Positions 49,200 through 58,167 of a stretch of DNA of 64,000 nucleotides are shown in pieces (the stretch's first letter is position 1; each line of letters opens with the position of its first letter). A program made the position numbers and the translations under genes. Below the pieces are notes generated by a model. That model worked only from the letters and a program-made list of their open reading frames with translations. It had not been told where the DNA came from and searched no databases. The DNA is from Paraburkholderia sp. CNPSo 3274 (lineage in GTDB: Bacteria > Pseudomonadota > Gammaproteobacteria > Burkholderiales > Burkholderiaceae). The stretch is from contig NZ_JAMBPR010000040.1 of assembly GCF_024206475.1 (NCBI RefSeq), forward strand, positions 21,798 to 85,797, read 5' to 3'.

Positions 49200-50171
49200 A
49201 TGAGCACTCTGCATGACAACAGCATCATCATCGACGGCCTGAACATTTCGAAGTTCGAGCGCTCGGTGTTTGAAGACATGCGCAAGGGCGGCGTCACTGC
49301 CGTCAACTGCACGGTTTCCGTCTGGGAAGACTTCCAGAAGACCGTGGACAACATCGCGCAGATGAAGCAGCAGATTCGCGAGTACAGCGAGATCCTCACG
49401 CTCGTGCGCACGACCGACGACATTCTGCGGGCGAAGAAAGAGAACAAGACGGGCATTATCTTCGGCTTCCAGAACTCGTATGCCTTCGAGGACAACCTCG
49501 GCTATATCGAGGTGTTCAAGGAACTCGGCGTGAATGTCGTGCAGCTTTGCTACAACACGCAGAACCTCGTGGGCACGGGCTGCTATGAACCGGACGGCGG
49601 CCTCTCCGGCTACGGGCGCGAAGTGATCCAGGAAATGAACCGCGTGGGCATCCTGGTCGATCTTTCGCATGTGGGCGGAAAGACTTCATCGGATGCGATT
49701 GCCTGCTCGAAGAAGCCGGTGACGTATTCGCACTGCTGTCCGTCGGGTCTCAAGGAGCACCCGCGCAACAAGACTGACGAGCAGTTGAAGGAGATTGCCG
49801 ACGCGAACGGCTTCGTGGGCGTGACGATGTTCGCACCGTTCCTCAAGAAAGGCCCGGATTCGACCGTCGAGGATTATCTCGAAGCGATCGAATACGTGGT
49901 CGATCTGATCGGCGAGGACCGCGTGGGCATTGGCACGGATTTCACGCAGGGCTACAGCACCGAGTTCTTCGACTGGATCACGCACGACAAGGGCCGCTAT
50001 CGCAGCCTCACGAATTTCGGCAAGGTTGTGAACCCGGAAGGCATCCGCACGATCGGCGAGTTTCCGAATCTCACCGCCGCCATGCAAAAAGCTGGCTGGA
50101 GCGAGACGCGCATCAAGAAGGTCATGGGCGAGAACTGGATGCGCGTGTTCGGCGAAGTCTGGGGCGGTTGA
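49200..50171 (+). CDS. M19-family membrane dipeptidase-like protein (PA5396-type)
   Basis: A 323-residue protein of the renal-dipeptidase (M19) family. The zinc-enzyme layout is visible in IIIDGLNISKFERS (where the usual H-x-D of the family is changed), NRVGILVDLSHVGGKTSSDAI, PVTYSHC and VGIGTDFTQGY. In Pseudomonas the equivalent gene lies just upstream of dgcAB and is induced by GbdR, though its substrate is not known. The start at 49200 has GGAG upstream; a TTG seven codons earlier is less likely. Because the N-terminal H-x-D is replaced by D-G-L-N, a standard two-zinc dipeptidase mechanism is doubtful. Confidence 0.85.
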   Translation: MSTLHDNSIIIDGLNISKFERSVFEDMRKGGVTAVNCTVSVWEDFQKTVDNIAQMKQQIREYSEILTLVRTTDDILRAKKENKTGIIFGFQNSYAFEDNLGYIEVFKELGVNVVQLCYNTQNLVGTGCYEPDGGLSGYGREVIQEMNRVGILVDLSHVGGKTSSDAIACSKKPVTYSHCCPSGLKEHPRNKTDEQLKEIADANGFVGVTMFAPFLKKGPDSTVEDYLEAIEYVVDLIGEDRVGIGTDFTQGYSTEFFDWITHDKGRYRSLTNFGKVVNPEGIRTIGEFPNLTAAMQKAGWSETRIKKVMGENWMRVFGEVWGG

Positions 50172-50264
50172 CCGCCAGGCCTGACTCCGCAGCGCGGAAA
50201 GGCCATCGTTACCACTTAGAAACCCTAAATAAAATCGCTCACTGTGTCACTGGAGCCCCACGAA

Positions 50265-50798
50265 ATGCAACCGCAACTGCCGATCGATGTCGATCCCGCC
50301 ACCGGCGTCTGGACCACGGACGCGCTGCCGATGCTGTACGTGCCGCGTCACTTCTTCACCAACAATCACACCGCCGTAGAAGAGGCGCTGGGCCGTGATG
50401 TGTACGCCGAGATTCTCTACAAGGCCGGCTACAAATCGGCGTACCACTGGTGCGCGAAGGAAGCCGAAAAGCACGGCATTGCCGGCATGGCCGTGTTCGA
50501 GCACTACCTGACGCGTCTTTCGCAGCGCGGCTGGGGCCTCTTCACGATCCGCGAGGCCGATCCGGCCACCGCGCGCGCGAAGATCGAATTGCGCCATTCG
50601 TCGTTCGTGCTCGCGCAACCGGGCAAGGAAGGCAAGCTTTGCTACATGTTCGCGGGGTGGTTCGCGGGCGCGATGGACTGGGTGAACGACACCACGGAAG
50701 GTGGCAAGAACGCGCCGCGTTCGCAATCGAAAGAAGTGCAGTGCGCCGCCGAGGGCCACGCGCACTGCGTATTCGAAGTCTCGCCGATCGCCGCCTGA
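50265..50798 (+). CDS. V4R-domain / DUF5943 protein (PA5397-type)
   Basis: A 177-residue protein. It has a 4-vinyl-reductase-type (V4R) small-molecule-binding fold, with the C-terminal AGWFAGAMDWVNDTTEGGKN, KEVQCAAEGHAHCVFEV segment containing Cys residues suited to metal or ligand binding. No signal peptide. Its place between the M19 gene and dgcA matches the conserved Pseudomonas order, where its role in dimethylglycine breakdown is unknown. The ATG at 50265 is preferred over a GTG at 50244 because GGAG stands before it. Confidence 0.8.
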   Translation: MQPQLPIDVDPATGVWTTDALPMLYVPRHFFTNNHTAVEEALGRDVYAEILYKAGYKSAYHWCAKEAEKHGIAGMAVFEHYLTRLSQRGWGLFTIREADPATARAKIELRHSSFVLAQPGKEGKLCYMFAGWFAGAMDWVNDTTEGGKNAPRSQSKEVQCAAEGHAHCVFEVSPIAA

Positions 50799-50862
50799 AC
50801 GAGCGCGCGCCCCCCGCAATACAGGTCACACCGAAAGACACGAACGCCAGAGGTCGTCTGCG

Positions 50863-52926
50863 ATGCGCTACCCCAATCTGTTCAAACCCTTGACGCTCAA
50901 TCAGCTCACGCTGCGCAACCGCATCGTCAGCACGGCCCACGCCGAGGTCTACGCGGAGCCGGGCGGCTTGCCGGGCGACCGCTATATCCGCTATTACGAA
51001 GAAAAGGCCAAGGGCGGCGTGGGCCTGGCCGTATGCGGCGGGTCGAGCCCGGTGTCGATCGACAGTCCTCAGGGCTGGTGGAAGTCGGTGAATCTCGCCA
51101 CGGACAAGATCATCGATCCGCTCGCGCGTCTGGCCGAAGCCATGCACCGCCACGGCGCGAAGATCATGATCCAGGCCACGCACATGGGCCGCCGCTCCGC
51201 CTTTCACGGCGAGCATTGGCCGCATTTGATGTCGCCTTCGGGCGTACGCGAGCCCGTGCACCGCGGCAACGCGAAGATCATCGAAGTGGAGGAGATCCGC
51301 CGCATCATCGGCGACTTTGCGGCGGCTGCAAAGCGCGTGAAGGACGCGGGCATGGATGGCATCGAAATCTCCGCCGCGCACCAGCATCTGATCGACCAGT
51401 TCTGGAGCCCGCGCACGAACTTTCGCACCGACGAATGGGGCGGCTCGCTCGAAAACCGCCTGCGTTTCGGCGTGGAAGTGCTCAAGGCCGTCCGCGAAGC
51501 GGTGGGCAAGGACTTTTGCGTCGGCCTGCGCATGTGCGGCGACGAATTCCACGAAGACGGCCTCGATCACGAGCAGCTAAAGGAAATCGCGCAGGCGATG
51601 TCGGAAACGGGGCTCATCGACTATCTCGGCGTGATCGGCTCCGGCGCGGATACGCACAACACGCTCGCGAACTGCATGCCGCCCATGGCGCTGCCGCCGG
51701 AGCCGTTCGTGCATCTCGCGGCAGGCATCAAGTCGGTGGTCAAGCTGCCGGTCATGCACGCGCAGAACATTCGCGACGCGGGCCAGGCCGAGCGTCTGCT
51801 CGCAAGCGGCATGGTCGATCTCGTGGGCATGACGCGCGCGCAGATCGCCGACCCGCACATGGTCATCAAGATTCGCGACGGCCGCGAGGACGAGATCAAG
51901 CAGTGCGTGGGCGCGAACTATTGCATCGACCGCCAGTACAACGGGCTCGACGTGCTGTGCGTGCAGAACGCGGCAACGTCGCGCGAAGCGACTATGCCGC
52001 ACGTGATCGAAAAATCGCGAGGCCCGAAGCGCAAGGTCGTGGTGGTCGGTGCGGGCCCTGCAGGCCTGGAGGCTGCACGCGTGGCGCGGCTGCGCGGCCA
52101 TGATGTCGTGCTGTTCGAGAAGAACGACGCCGTGGGCGGCCAGATTCTGCTGGCTGCAAAAGCGCCGCAGCGCGAGCAGATGGCGGGCATCGTGCGCTGG
52201 TTCGACATGGAGACGAAGCGCCTTGGCGTGGATCGTCGCCTTGGCGTGACGGCCGACGAGAAAACCATTCTCGCGGAAAAGCCCGACATCATCGTGCTCG
52301 CCACGGGCGGGTCGAGCTTCACGCAGCAGGTTCCGGCCTGGGGCGTGGAAGAGGGGCTCGCCGTGAGCGCGTGGGACATCCTGAGCGGCAAGGTCGAGCC
52401 GAAGCAGAACGTGCTCGTCTACGACGGCGTGAGCACGCATGCGGGCGCAGGCGTTGCCGATTTCATTTCGAGCCGTGGCTCGAAGGTCGAGATCGTGACG
52501 CCCGACGTGAAGGTCGCCGACGACGTGGGCGGCACCACGTTCCCGATCTTCTATCGCCGCCTCTATGCGCAAGGGGTGATTCACACGCCGAATTACTGGC
52601 TCGACCGTGTGTACGAAGAAGACGGCAAGAAGATCGCCGTGCTGCGCAACGAGTACACGGAGGAACAGGAAGAGCGCGCCGTCGATCAGGTGGTGATCGA
52701 AAACGGCAGCACGCCCAACGACGCCTTGTACTGGACGCTCAAGCCCGAATCGGTCAATCGCGGGCAGGTGGACGTGCACAAGCTCTTCGCAGCCGAGGCG
52801 CAGCCGTGCCTTGCCGAAGAACTCGGCAATGGCCGCTTCCTGCTCTTCCGCGTGGGCGACTGTATCTCCTTGCACAACATTCACGGCGCGATTTACGACG
52901 CGCTGCGGCTCGCCAAGGACTTCTGA
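50863..52926 (+). CDS. dgcA: Dimethylglycine demethylase subunit DgcA
   Basis: A 687-residue protein in the trimethylamine-dehydrogenase/old-yellow-enzyme class. The N-terminal FMN barrel (~1-340) starts MRYPNLFKPLTLNQLTLRNRIVST. Next come cluster Cys residues 348, 354 and 366 (CVGANYC...LC). A C-terminal NAD(P)-type Rossmann half (~385-640) starts KVVVVGAGPAGLEAARVA. Related enzymes have C-x2-C-x2-C-x12-C; here the second Cys is Ala351. It removes a methyl from dimethylglycine to give sarcosine and formaldehyde, passing electrons to DgcB. The next gene starts 3 bases after its stop. Confidence 0.92.
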   Translation: MRYPNLFKPLTLNQLTLRNRIVSTAHAEVYAEPGGLPGDRYIRYYEEKAKGGVGLAVCGGSSPVSIDSPQGWWKSVNLATDKIIDPLARLAEAMHRHGAKIMIQATHMGRRSAFHGEHWPHLMSPSGVREPVHRGNAKIIEVEEIRRIIGDFAAAAKRVKDAGMDGIEISAAHQHLIDQFWSPRTNFRTDEWGGSLENRLRFGVEVLKAVREAVGKDFCVGLRMCGDEFHEDGLDHEQLKEIAQAMSETGLIDYLGVIGSGADTHNTLANCMPPMALPPEPFVHLAAGIKSVVKLPVMHAQNIRDAGQAERLLASGMVDLVGMTRAQIADPHMVIKIRDGREDEIKQCVGANYCIDRQYNGLDVLCVQNAATSREATMPHVIEKSRGPKRKVVVVGAGPAGLEAARVARLRGHDVVLFEKNDAVGGQILLAAKAPQREQMAGIVRWFDMETKRLGVDRRLGVTADEKTILAEKPDIIVLATGGSSFTQQVPAWGVEEGLAVSAWDILSGKVEPKQNVLVYDGVSTHAGAGVADFISSRGSKVEIVTPDVKVADDVGGTTFPIFYRRLYAQGVIHTPNYWLDRVYEEDGKKIAVLRNEYTEEQEERAVDQVVIENGSTPNDALYWTLKPESVNRGQVDVHKLFAAEAQPCLAEELGNGRFLLFRVGDCISLHNIHGAIYDALRLAKDF

Positions 52927-52929
52927 ACC

Positions 52930-54858
52930 ATGAATCCGACCTGGCTCATTACCGCGCTGCTGTGGGTGTCGATGGCGGGGCTCGCGTTCGCGGTCGCGAA
53001 GCGTGCCGCTTTCTGGCGGGCGGGGCGCGCCGCTGTCCCCAGCTCCGTAGGCGTCGGCAAGCTGTTCAGTATCCCGAAGCGTTATTTCGTCGATCTGCAC
53101 CACGTAGTGGCGCGCGACCCGTACATCGCGAAGACTCACGTCGCTACCGCGGGCGGCGCCATTGCGGCGCTCGCGCTCGTGTTTATCAACTATGGGTTCG
53201 CGATCTATTCGCCGTGGCTCGACAAGCTGATCTTTATCGCGGCGCTCGCCATGCTGATCGGCGTGGTGTTCGTGTGGCGCCGCCGTCACGCGAAAGCGGT
53301 GCCGGCGCGCCTCTCGCGCGGGCCCTGGAATACGCTGCCGTGGCTGCTCGGTTCGTTCGCGCTGGGCGTGGCGCTCTTCACGGTCGTACCGGCGGGCGCC
53401 ATGTCGGGCGGCTTCGCGGTGCTTTGCGCGGTGCTGATCGCCGTGGGCGCGTTCGCAATGACGTTCGGTGCGGCGCACGGCGGCCCGATGAAGCATGCCG
53501 TGGCGGGGCTGCTGCACCTCGCGTTCCATCCACGCCAGGAGCGCTTTTCGGCAACGCGCGAGGGCTGGACCGGCAACGGCACGGCCACGCCGCCCACGGC
53601 GCTGAAGCTCCCCGACATCGAAGAGAAGCAGGAATATGGCGTGGCGAAACCCGTTGAGTTTCGCTGGAACCAGCTGCTGAGCTTCGACGCGTGCGTGCAG
53701 TGCGGCAAATGCGAGGCCGCGTGCCCCGCGTTCGCTTCGGGCCAGCCGCTCAACCCCAAGAAGCTGATTCAGGATCTCGTGGTCGGCATGGCGGGCGGCA
53801 CCGATGCCGCCTATGCGGGCAGCCCCACGCCCGGCATCAAGGTCGGCCAGCATAGCGGCGCGCCGAATGGCCCGATCGTGTCAAGCCTGATCGAAGCGCA
53901 AACGCTGTGGTCCTGCACCACCTGCCGCGCCTGCGTGCAAGAGTGCCCAATGCTGATCGAGCACGTGGATGCCATCGTCGATATGCGCCGCAACCAGACG
54001 CTGGTGCACGGCGAAGTGCCGGGAAAAGGCCCGGAAGTGCTGGCCAACCTGCGCGAAACAGGCACGGCGGGCGGCTACGACAAGGCGGCGCGCTACGACT
54101 GGTCGGTTGATCTCAACGCGCCCGTGGCGCAACCGGGCAAGCGCGTAGACATACTCGTGGTGGCGGGCGAGGGCGCGTTCGACATGCGCTATCAGCGCAC
54201 GCTGCGCGCGCTCGTGAAGGTGCTCAACAAGGCGGGCGTGAACTACGCAGTGCTCGGCGCGCGGGAAACCGACACTGGCGACGTGGCGCGCCGTTTAGGC
54301 GACGAAGCGACATTCCAGCGCATGGCCAGGCAGATGATGACGACGCTCGCCTCGCTGAACTTCGCGCGCATCGTCACCGCCGATCCGCACGTCATGCACA
54401 GCCTGCGCAACGAGTACCGCGCGCTTGGCGGGCGTTACGAAGTGCTTCATCACACGACCTACCTCGCGGAACTCGCCGAGACCGGACGCATCGCGCCCAA
54501 GGCCGTGCAGGCGCTCGCGGAAAAGCGCACGACCTATCACGATCCCTGCTATCTGGGCCGCTACAACGGCGAGACCGAAGCGCCGCGCAAGCTGCTCAAG
54601 ACCATCGGCATCAAGGTCGTGGAGATGGATCGCAACGGCATGCGCGCACGCTGCTGCGGCGGTGGCGGCGGTGCGCCGCTCACCGATATCCCCGGCAAGC
54701 AGCGCATTCCCGACATCCGTATGGCCGACGCGCGCGCAGTCAATGCCGACGTGGTCGCCGTGGCCTGCCCGCAGTGCACGGCGATGCTCGAAGGCGTGGT
54801 GGGCCCGCGCCCCGACGTGCTCGACGTGGCCGAACTCGTGGCCGCCTCGCTGGAGTGA
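52930..54858 (+). CDS. dgcB: Dimethylglycine demethylase Fe-S subunit DgcB
   Basis: A 642-residue membrane protein. About five helices lie in residues ~5-190, then two ferredoxin-type [4Fe-4S] motifs: Cys255-258-261-265 (CVQCGKCEAACP) and Cys329-332-335-339 (CTTCRACVQECP). The C-terminus carries two CCG-type domains, including RARCCGGGGG, as in heterodisulfide-reductase D/GlpC-like proteins. It likely accepts electrons from DgcA and hands them to the dedicated ETF or quinone pool. It is 3 bases from dgcA and 4 from the ETF alpha gene. Confidence 0.92.
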   Translation: MNPTWLITALLWVSMAGLAFAVAKRAAFWRAGRAAVPSSVGVGKLFSIPKRYFVDLHHVVARDPYIAKTHVATAGGAIAALALVFINYGFAIYSPWLDKLIFIAALAMLIGVVFVWRRRHAKAVPARLSRGPWNTLPWLLGSFALGVALFTVVPAGAMSGGFAVLCAVLIAVGAFAMTFGAAHGGPMKHAVAGLLHLAFHPRQERFSATREGWTGNGTATPPTALKLPDIEEKQEYGVAKPVEFRWNQLLSFDACVQCGKCEAACPAFASGQPLNPKKLIQDLVVGMAGGTDAAYAGSPTPGIKVGQHSGAPNGPIVSSLIEAQTLWSCTTCRACVQECPMLIEHVDAIVDMRRNQTLVHGEVPGKGPEVLANLRETGTAGGYDKAARYDWSVDLNAPVAQPGKRVDILVVAGEGAFDMRYQRTLRALVKVLNKAGVNYAVLGARETDTGDVARRLGDEATFQRMARQMMTTLASLNFARIVTADPHVMHSLRNEYRALGGRYEVLHHTTYLAELAETGRIAPKAVQALAEKRTTYHDPCYLGRYNGETEAPRKLLKTIGIKVVEMDRNGMRARCCGGGGGAPLTDIPGKQRIPDIRMADARAVNADVVAVACPQCTAMLEGVVGPRPDVLDVAELVAASLE

Positions 54859-54862
54859 ATCG

Positions 54863-56032
54863 ATGAATATCCTCAAACGAATCGATCCGCGCCGCCCCTT
54901 CGTCGTCACGGCGGCGGGCCTCAAGCGCATCACGCTGGGCGAAGCCGGCAGCGCGGACGCGAGCGATGGGCAATGGCTCACGCAGCATGCGCACGAAGGC
55001 GCCGCGAAGCCACGCCGTGTGGTGAGTCATCCGGATCATGTCCTGCTCGTAGTCGCTCACGCCGAACGCGGCGCGCTCGACGATCACGCATGCCAGGCCA
55101 TTGCCGCCGCCGCGCTGCTGGCCGATGCGCAAACCGAAGTCGCGCTGCTCGTGTTCGGTGAACTGAAGGACGATGCCGGGGCACTCGGCGTGGACAAGCT
55201 GATTGAACTGCCTGGTTTCGAGCGCCGCACGTTCGCGCCGGAGATCGGATTGCGCGCGCTGCAGGCCTGCGCGGCGGCGCTCGCGCCGAAGCACGTGTTC
55301 CTGCCCGACAACGCCAGCGGCGACGGCGACCTCGGCCGCCGCTATGCGGCCGTCGTGGGTGCGAGCGTGGCGACCCATGTAGTCGAGATCGATGCGAAGC
55401 ATGTGGGCGTGTATGAACAGGCGAAGCGCGCGTGGGCCGCGCGCTCGCTGCCCGACGTGATCCTGCTCGCGCCGGGCGCTGTCGAGGCGAAGCTGCCTTT
55501 CGTCGGCGCGGGCGACCGCCTCGCGGGCGAATTCATTCGGCCGGTTACCGACATCGCGTCGCCATACAAGGACCTCGGCCTTGAATCCATCGACGCTGCC
55601 CAGGTCGCGCTCGAAGAAGCCGATTTCATCGTCTCGGCGGGCAACGGTGTAACGGACGTTGCCGCGTTCGGACGGCTCGCGGGCGCATTCGGCGCGGCAA
55701 TCGGCGCGAGCCGCGTGGCGGTGGACAACGGTCACTTCACGCGCGACAAGCAAGTGGGCGCAACGGGCAAGACGGTCGAGGCGAGCGTGTATATCGCGTT
55801 CGGTATTTCGGGTGCCGTGCAGCATTTGCAGGGCATCAAGGACTGCCGCCATGTGATTGCCGTGAATCTCGACGGCAGCGCGCCGATTGCGAAGCGCGCC
55901 AATTTAACCGTGGTCGGCGACGCGCAAGGCACGATCGCCGCGCTGATAGATCAGGTGCAAACCGCACGCGCACAGCATGGCGGGGCGAGCGCCGTACGTG
56001 ACGAAACGCATTCTGCAGGAGTCGCCGCATGA
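54863..56032 (+). CDS. etfA: Electron transfer flavoprotein alpha subunit, betaine-cluster type
   Basis: A 389-residue ETF alpha with an extra N-terminal region (~1-75) compared with the ~310-residue housekeeping form. FAD-binding motifs are at the C-terminal third: VSAGNGVTDVAAF, GASRVAVDNGH, GATGKTV and FGISGAVQHLQGI. It takes electrons from dimethylglycine demethylation to the respiratory chain. Its stop overlaps the start of the beta subunit gene (ATGA). This ETF pair is recognisably distinct from general beta-oxidation ETF and is syntenic with Pseudomonas dgcAB-etfAB. Confidence 0.92.
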   Translation: MNILKRIDPRRPFVVTAAGLKRITLGEAGSADASDGQWLTQHAHEGAAKPRRVVSHPDHVLLVVAHAERGALDDHACQAIAAAALLADAQTEVALLVFGELKDDAGALGVDKLIELPGFERRTFAPEIGLRALQACAAALAPKHVFLPDNASGDGDLGRRYAAVVGASVATHVVEIDAKHVGVYEQAKRAWAARSLPDVILLAPGAVEAKLPFVGAGDRLAGEFIRPVTDIASPYKDLGLESIDAAQVALEEADFIVSAGNGVTDVAAFGRLAGAFGAAIGASRVAVDNGHFTRDKQVGATGKTVEASVYIAFGISGAVQHLQGIKDCRHVIAVNLDGSAPIAKRANLTVVGDAQGTIAALIDQVQTARAQHGGASAVRDETHSAGVAA

Positions 56033-56841
56033 ACGCACGCCATGATCCTCAACGTGGAATCGAGCGCATTGCGGTGCTCGTGTCTGTGGGGTGTCACCCC
56101 GTGAGCGGCGCGCCGCGTTATAGCCGCAACGATGCGCTCGCGCTCGGCCTCGCGCGCACGCTGGCCGAGCGGCATCACGCGCGTCTCGACGTGCTGCACG
56201 CAGGCGACGCCGCCGATCCTGCGCTCGCCGAATACCTCGCGCTAGGCGCGCACGAAGTGGAGGTGCTGGCCTGCGCGCCTTCCGGCGACGCGGCACGCGT
56301 GCTCGCCGAACGTGTGCGTGGCTACGACCTCGTGTTGACCGGCACGCGCGCCGAGGGCGCGCACGACAGCGGCACGCTACCGTACCGTGTGGCGGCTGCG
56401 CTGGGCGTGCCGATCGTGGGCGGCGCGGTGGACATCGACATGGACGTCGCCACGCGCGCCGCCGTGGTTCGTCAGTTTCTGCCCAAGGGGCTGCGCCGTC
56501 GTGTGCAGACGGCGCTGCCCGCGGTAATCGCCGTGCATCCGCTCGCGAACGCCCAGCCCCGTTACGCCTATGCGCGGCTGCGCGCGGGCGCGGTGCGGCC
56601 CGCGAGCGCAACGCGCGTGAACGCCGCCGAATCCACCGAAGCGGCCGCATGGACGGTTGGCCCGATCGAGCGTAAACCCGTGCGGCTCGCCGCTGCGGAG
56701 AAGCGCTCAGGCCACGCGCGCATGCTTTCGGCGACCACGACGGAAAGCCGGGGCGGCAACGTCGTAATTGAAGGGAGTTCGGTCGAAAAAGCACAAGTGA
56801 TCCTCGCGTATTTGCGGGAGCATCAACTCATCGATTACTGA
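56029..56841 (+). CDS. etfB: Electron transfer flavoprotein beta subunit, betaine-cluster type
   Basis: A 270-residue ETF beta-like protein: AMP-binding motifs appear as NDALALGLARTLAERHHARLDVLHAG and GYDLVLTGTRAEGAHDSGTLPYRVAAALGVPIVGGAV. It pairs with the overlapping alpha gene. The central segment (AQPRYAYARLRAG...) is typical of the PA5401-like subgroup and less like housekeeping EtfB, with a longer C-terminal tail containing VVIEGSSVEKAQVI. It forms the heterodimer that carries one FAD and one AMP. Confidence 0.9.
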   Translation: MNARHDPQRGIERIAVLVSVGCHPVSGAPRYSRNDALALGLARTLAERHHARLDVLHAGDAADPALAEYLALGAHEVEVLACAPSGDAARVLAERVRGYDLVLTGTRAEGAHDSGTLPYRVAAALGVPIVGGAVDIDMDVATRAAVVRQFLPKGLRRRVQTALPAVIAVHPLANAQPRYAYARLRAGAVRPASATRVNAAESTEAAAWTVGPIERKPVRLAAAEKRSGHARMLSATTTESRGGNVVIEGSSVEKAQVILAYLREHQLIDY

Positions 56842-56890
56842 TTTTGCTGGCCTGTCGGCAACGAACTGGGATGAAAAATCCGGAGCACAT

Positions 56891-58132
56891 ATGAAAGTAA
56901 CGGCAGAGATTCGCGCGCTGATCGAGCGCCGCCAAGCGGGTTACAGCCTGGAGGCGCCTTTCTACCTGAGCGAGGAGATTTTCGCGCTCGATATGGAGAC
57001 GATTTTCCGGCAGCACTGGATCGAGGTCGCCACGGAAGCGGAAATTCCCGAGCCGGGCGACTACGTGACCGTCGATCTGGCGGGCGACTCGATCCTGATC
57101 GTGCGCGACGACGACATGCAGGTGCGCGCGTTCCACAACGTCTGCCGCCACCGCGGCGCGCGCCTGTGCAACGAAGAGAAGGGATCGGTGGGCAATATCG
57201 TTTGCCCGTATCACAGCTGGACCTACAACCTCACCGGCGCGCTGATGTTCGCCGAGCACATGGGCGAGCAGTTCGACCGCTGCAAGCACAGTCTCAAGAA
57301 CGTGCATGTGGAAAGTCTCGCGGGCCTGATCTTCGTGTGTCTCGCCGAAGAGCCGCCCGCCGACTTCGAGCTCATGCGCGCCGAGATGGAGCCGTATTTG
57401 CTGCCGCACGACCTGGCGGGCTGCAAGGTTGCGGCGCAAGTCGACATCATCGAGAAGGGCAACTGGAAGCTCGTGATGGAAAACAATCGCGAGTGCTATC
57501 ACTGCGTGGCGAATCATCCTGAGCTGACGATTTCGCTCTACGAATATGGCTTTGGCTACGCACGCACGGACGCCAACGCAGAAGGCATGGACGCGTTCGA
57601 GCGTACCTGCAACGAGCGCGCGAAGCAGTGGGAAGCGATGGACCTGCCATCGGTCGAAATCGAAAAACTGCTGGATGTCACGGGTTTTCGGACGCAGCGC
57701 CTGCCGCTCGACCGCTGCGGCGAGTCGCAAACGCTGGACGCGAAGGTCGCCTCGAAGAAGCTGCTCGGCGAGTTTCGCACGGCCGATCTCGGCGGCCTCT
57801 CGTTCTGGACGCAGCCGAATTCGTGGCATCACTTCATGAGCGATCACATCGTGTCGTTTTCCGTGATTCCGCTTTCCGCCGGCGAAACGCTCGTGCGCAC
57901 GCGCTGGCTCGTTCACAAGGACGCGCGCGAAGGCATCGATTACGACGTGGAGAACCTCACCGCCGTGTGGAACGCGACCAACAACCAGGACCGCACGCTC
58001 GTGGAGTATTCGCAGCGCGGCGCGGCGAGCAGCGCGTATGAACCGGGTCCGTATTCGCCGTACACGGAAGGACTCGTGGAAAAGTTCTCGGCCTGGTATA
58101 TCGGCCGCCTCGCCCGGCAGATTGGCGCATAA
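56891..58132 (+). CDS. gbcA: Glycine betaine monooxygenase, Rieske oxygenase subunit
   Basis: A 413-residue Rieske non-haem iron oxygenase. Rieske ligands: Cys85-His87 (CRH) and Cys105-His108 (CPYH). Mononuclear iron ligands: His204 and His209 in ECYHCVANH. The sequence ENNRECYHCVANHPELT and length fit GbcA, which demethylates glycine betaine to dimethylglycine plus formaldehyde using O2 and the reductase GbcB. The start at 56891 follows a GGAG. gbcB follows on the same strand after ~35 bases. Confidence 0.95.
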   Translation: MKVTAEIRALIERRQAGYSLEAPFYLSEEIFALDMETIFRQHWIEVATEAEIPEPGDYVTVDLAGDSILIVRDDDMQVRAFHNVCRHRGARLCNEEKGSVGNIVCPYHSWTYNLTGALMFAEHMGEQFDRCKHSLKNVHVESLAGLIFVCLAEEPPADFELMRAEMEPYLLPHDLAGCKVAAQVDIIEKGNWKLVMENNRECYHCVANHPELTISLYEYGFGYARTDANAEGMDAFERTCNERAKQWEAMDLPSVEIEKLLDVTGFRTQRLPLDRCGESQTLDAKVASKKLLGEFRTADLGGLSFWTQPNSWHHFMSDHIVSFSVIPLSAGETLVRTRWLVHKDAREGIDYDVENLTAVWNATNNQDRTLVEYSQRGAASSAYEPGPYSPYTEGLVEKFSAWYIGRLARQIGA

Positions 58133-58167
58133 CGCACACGCGTAAAGCAATGAGAGCGGAGTTTGAC

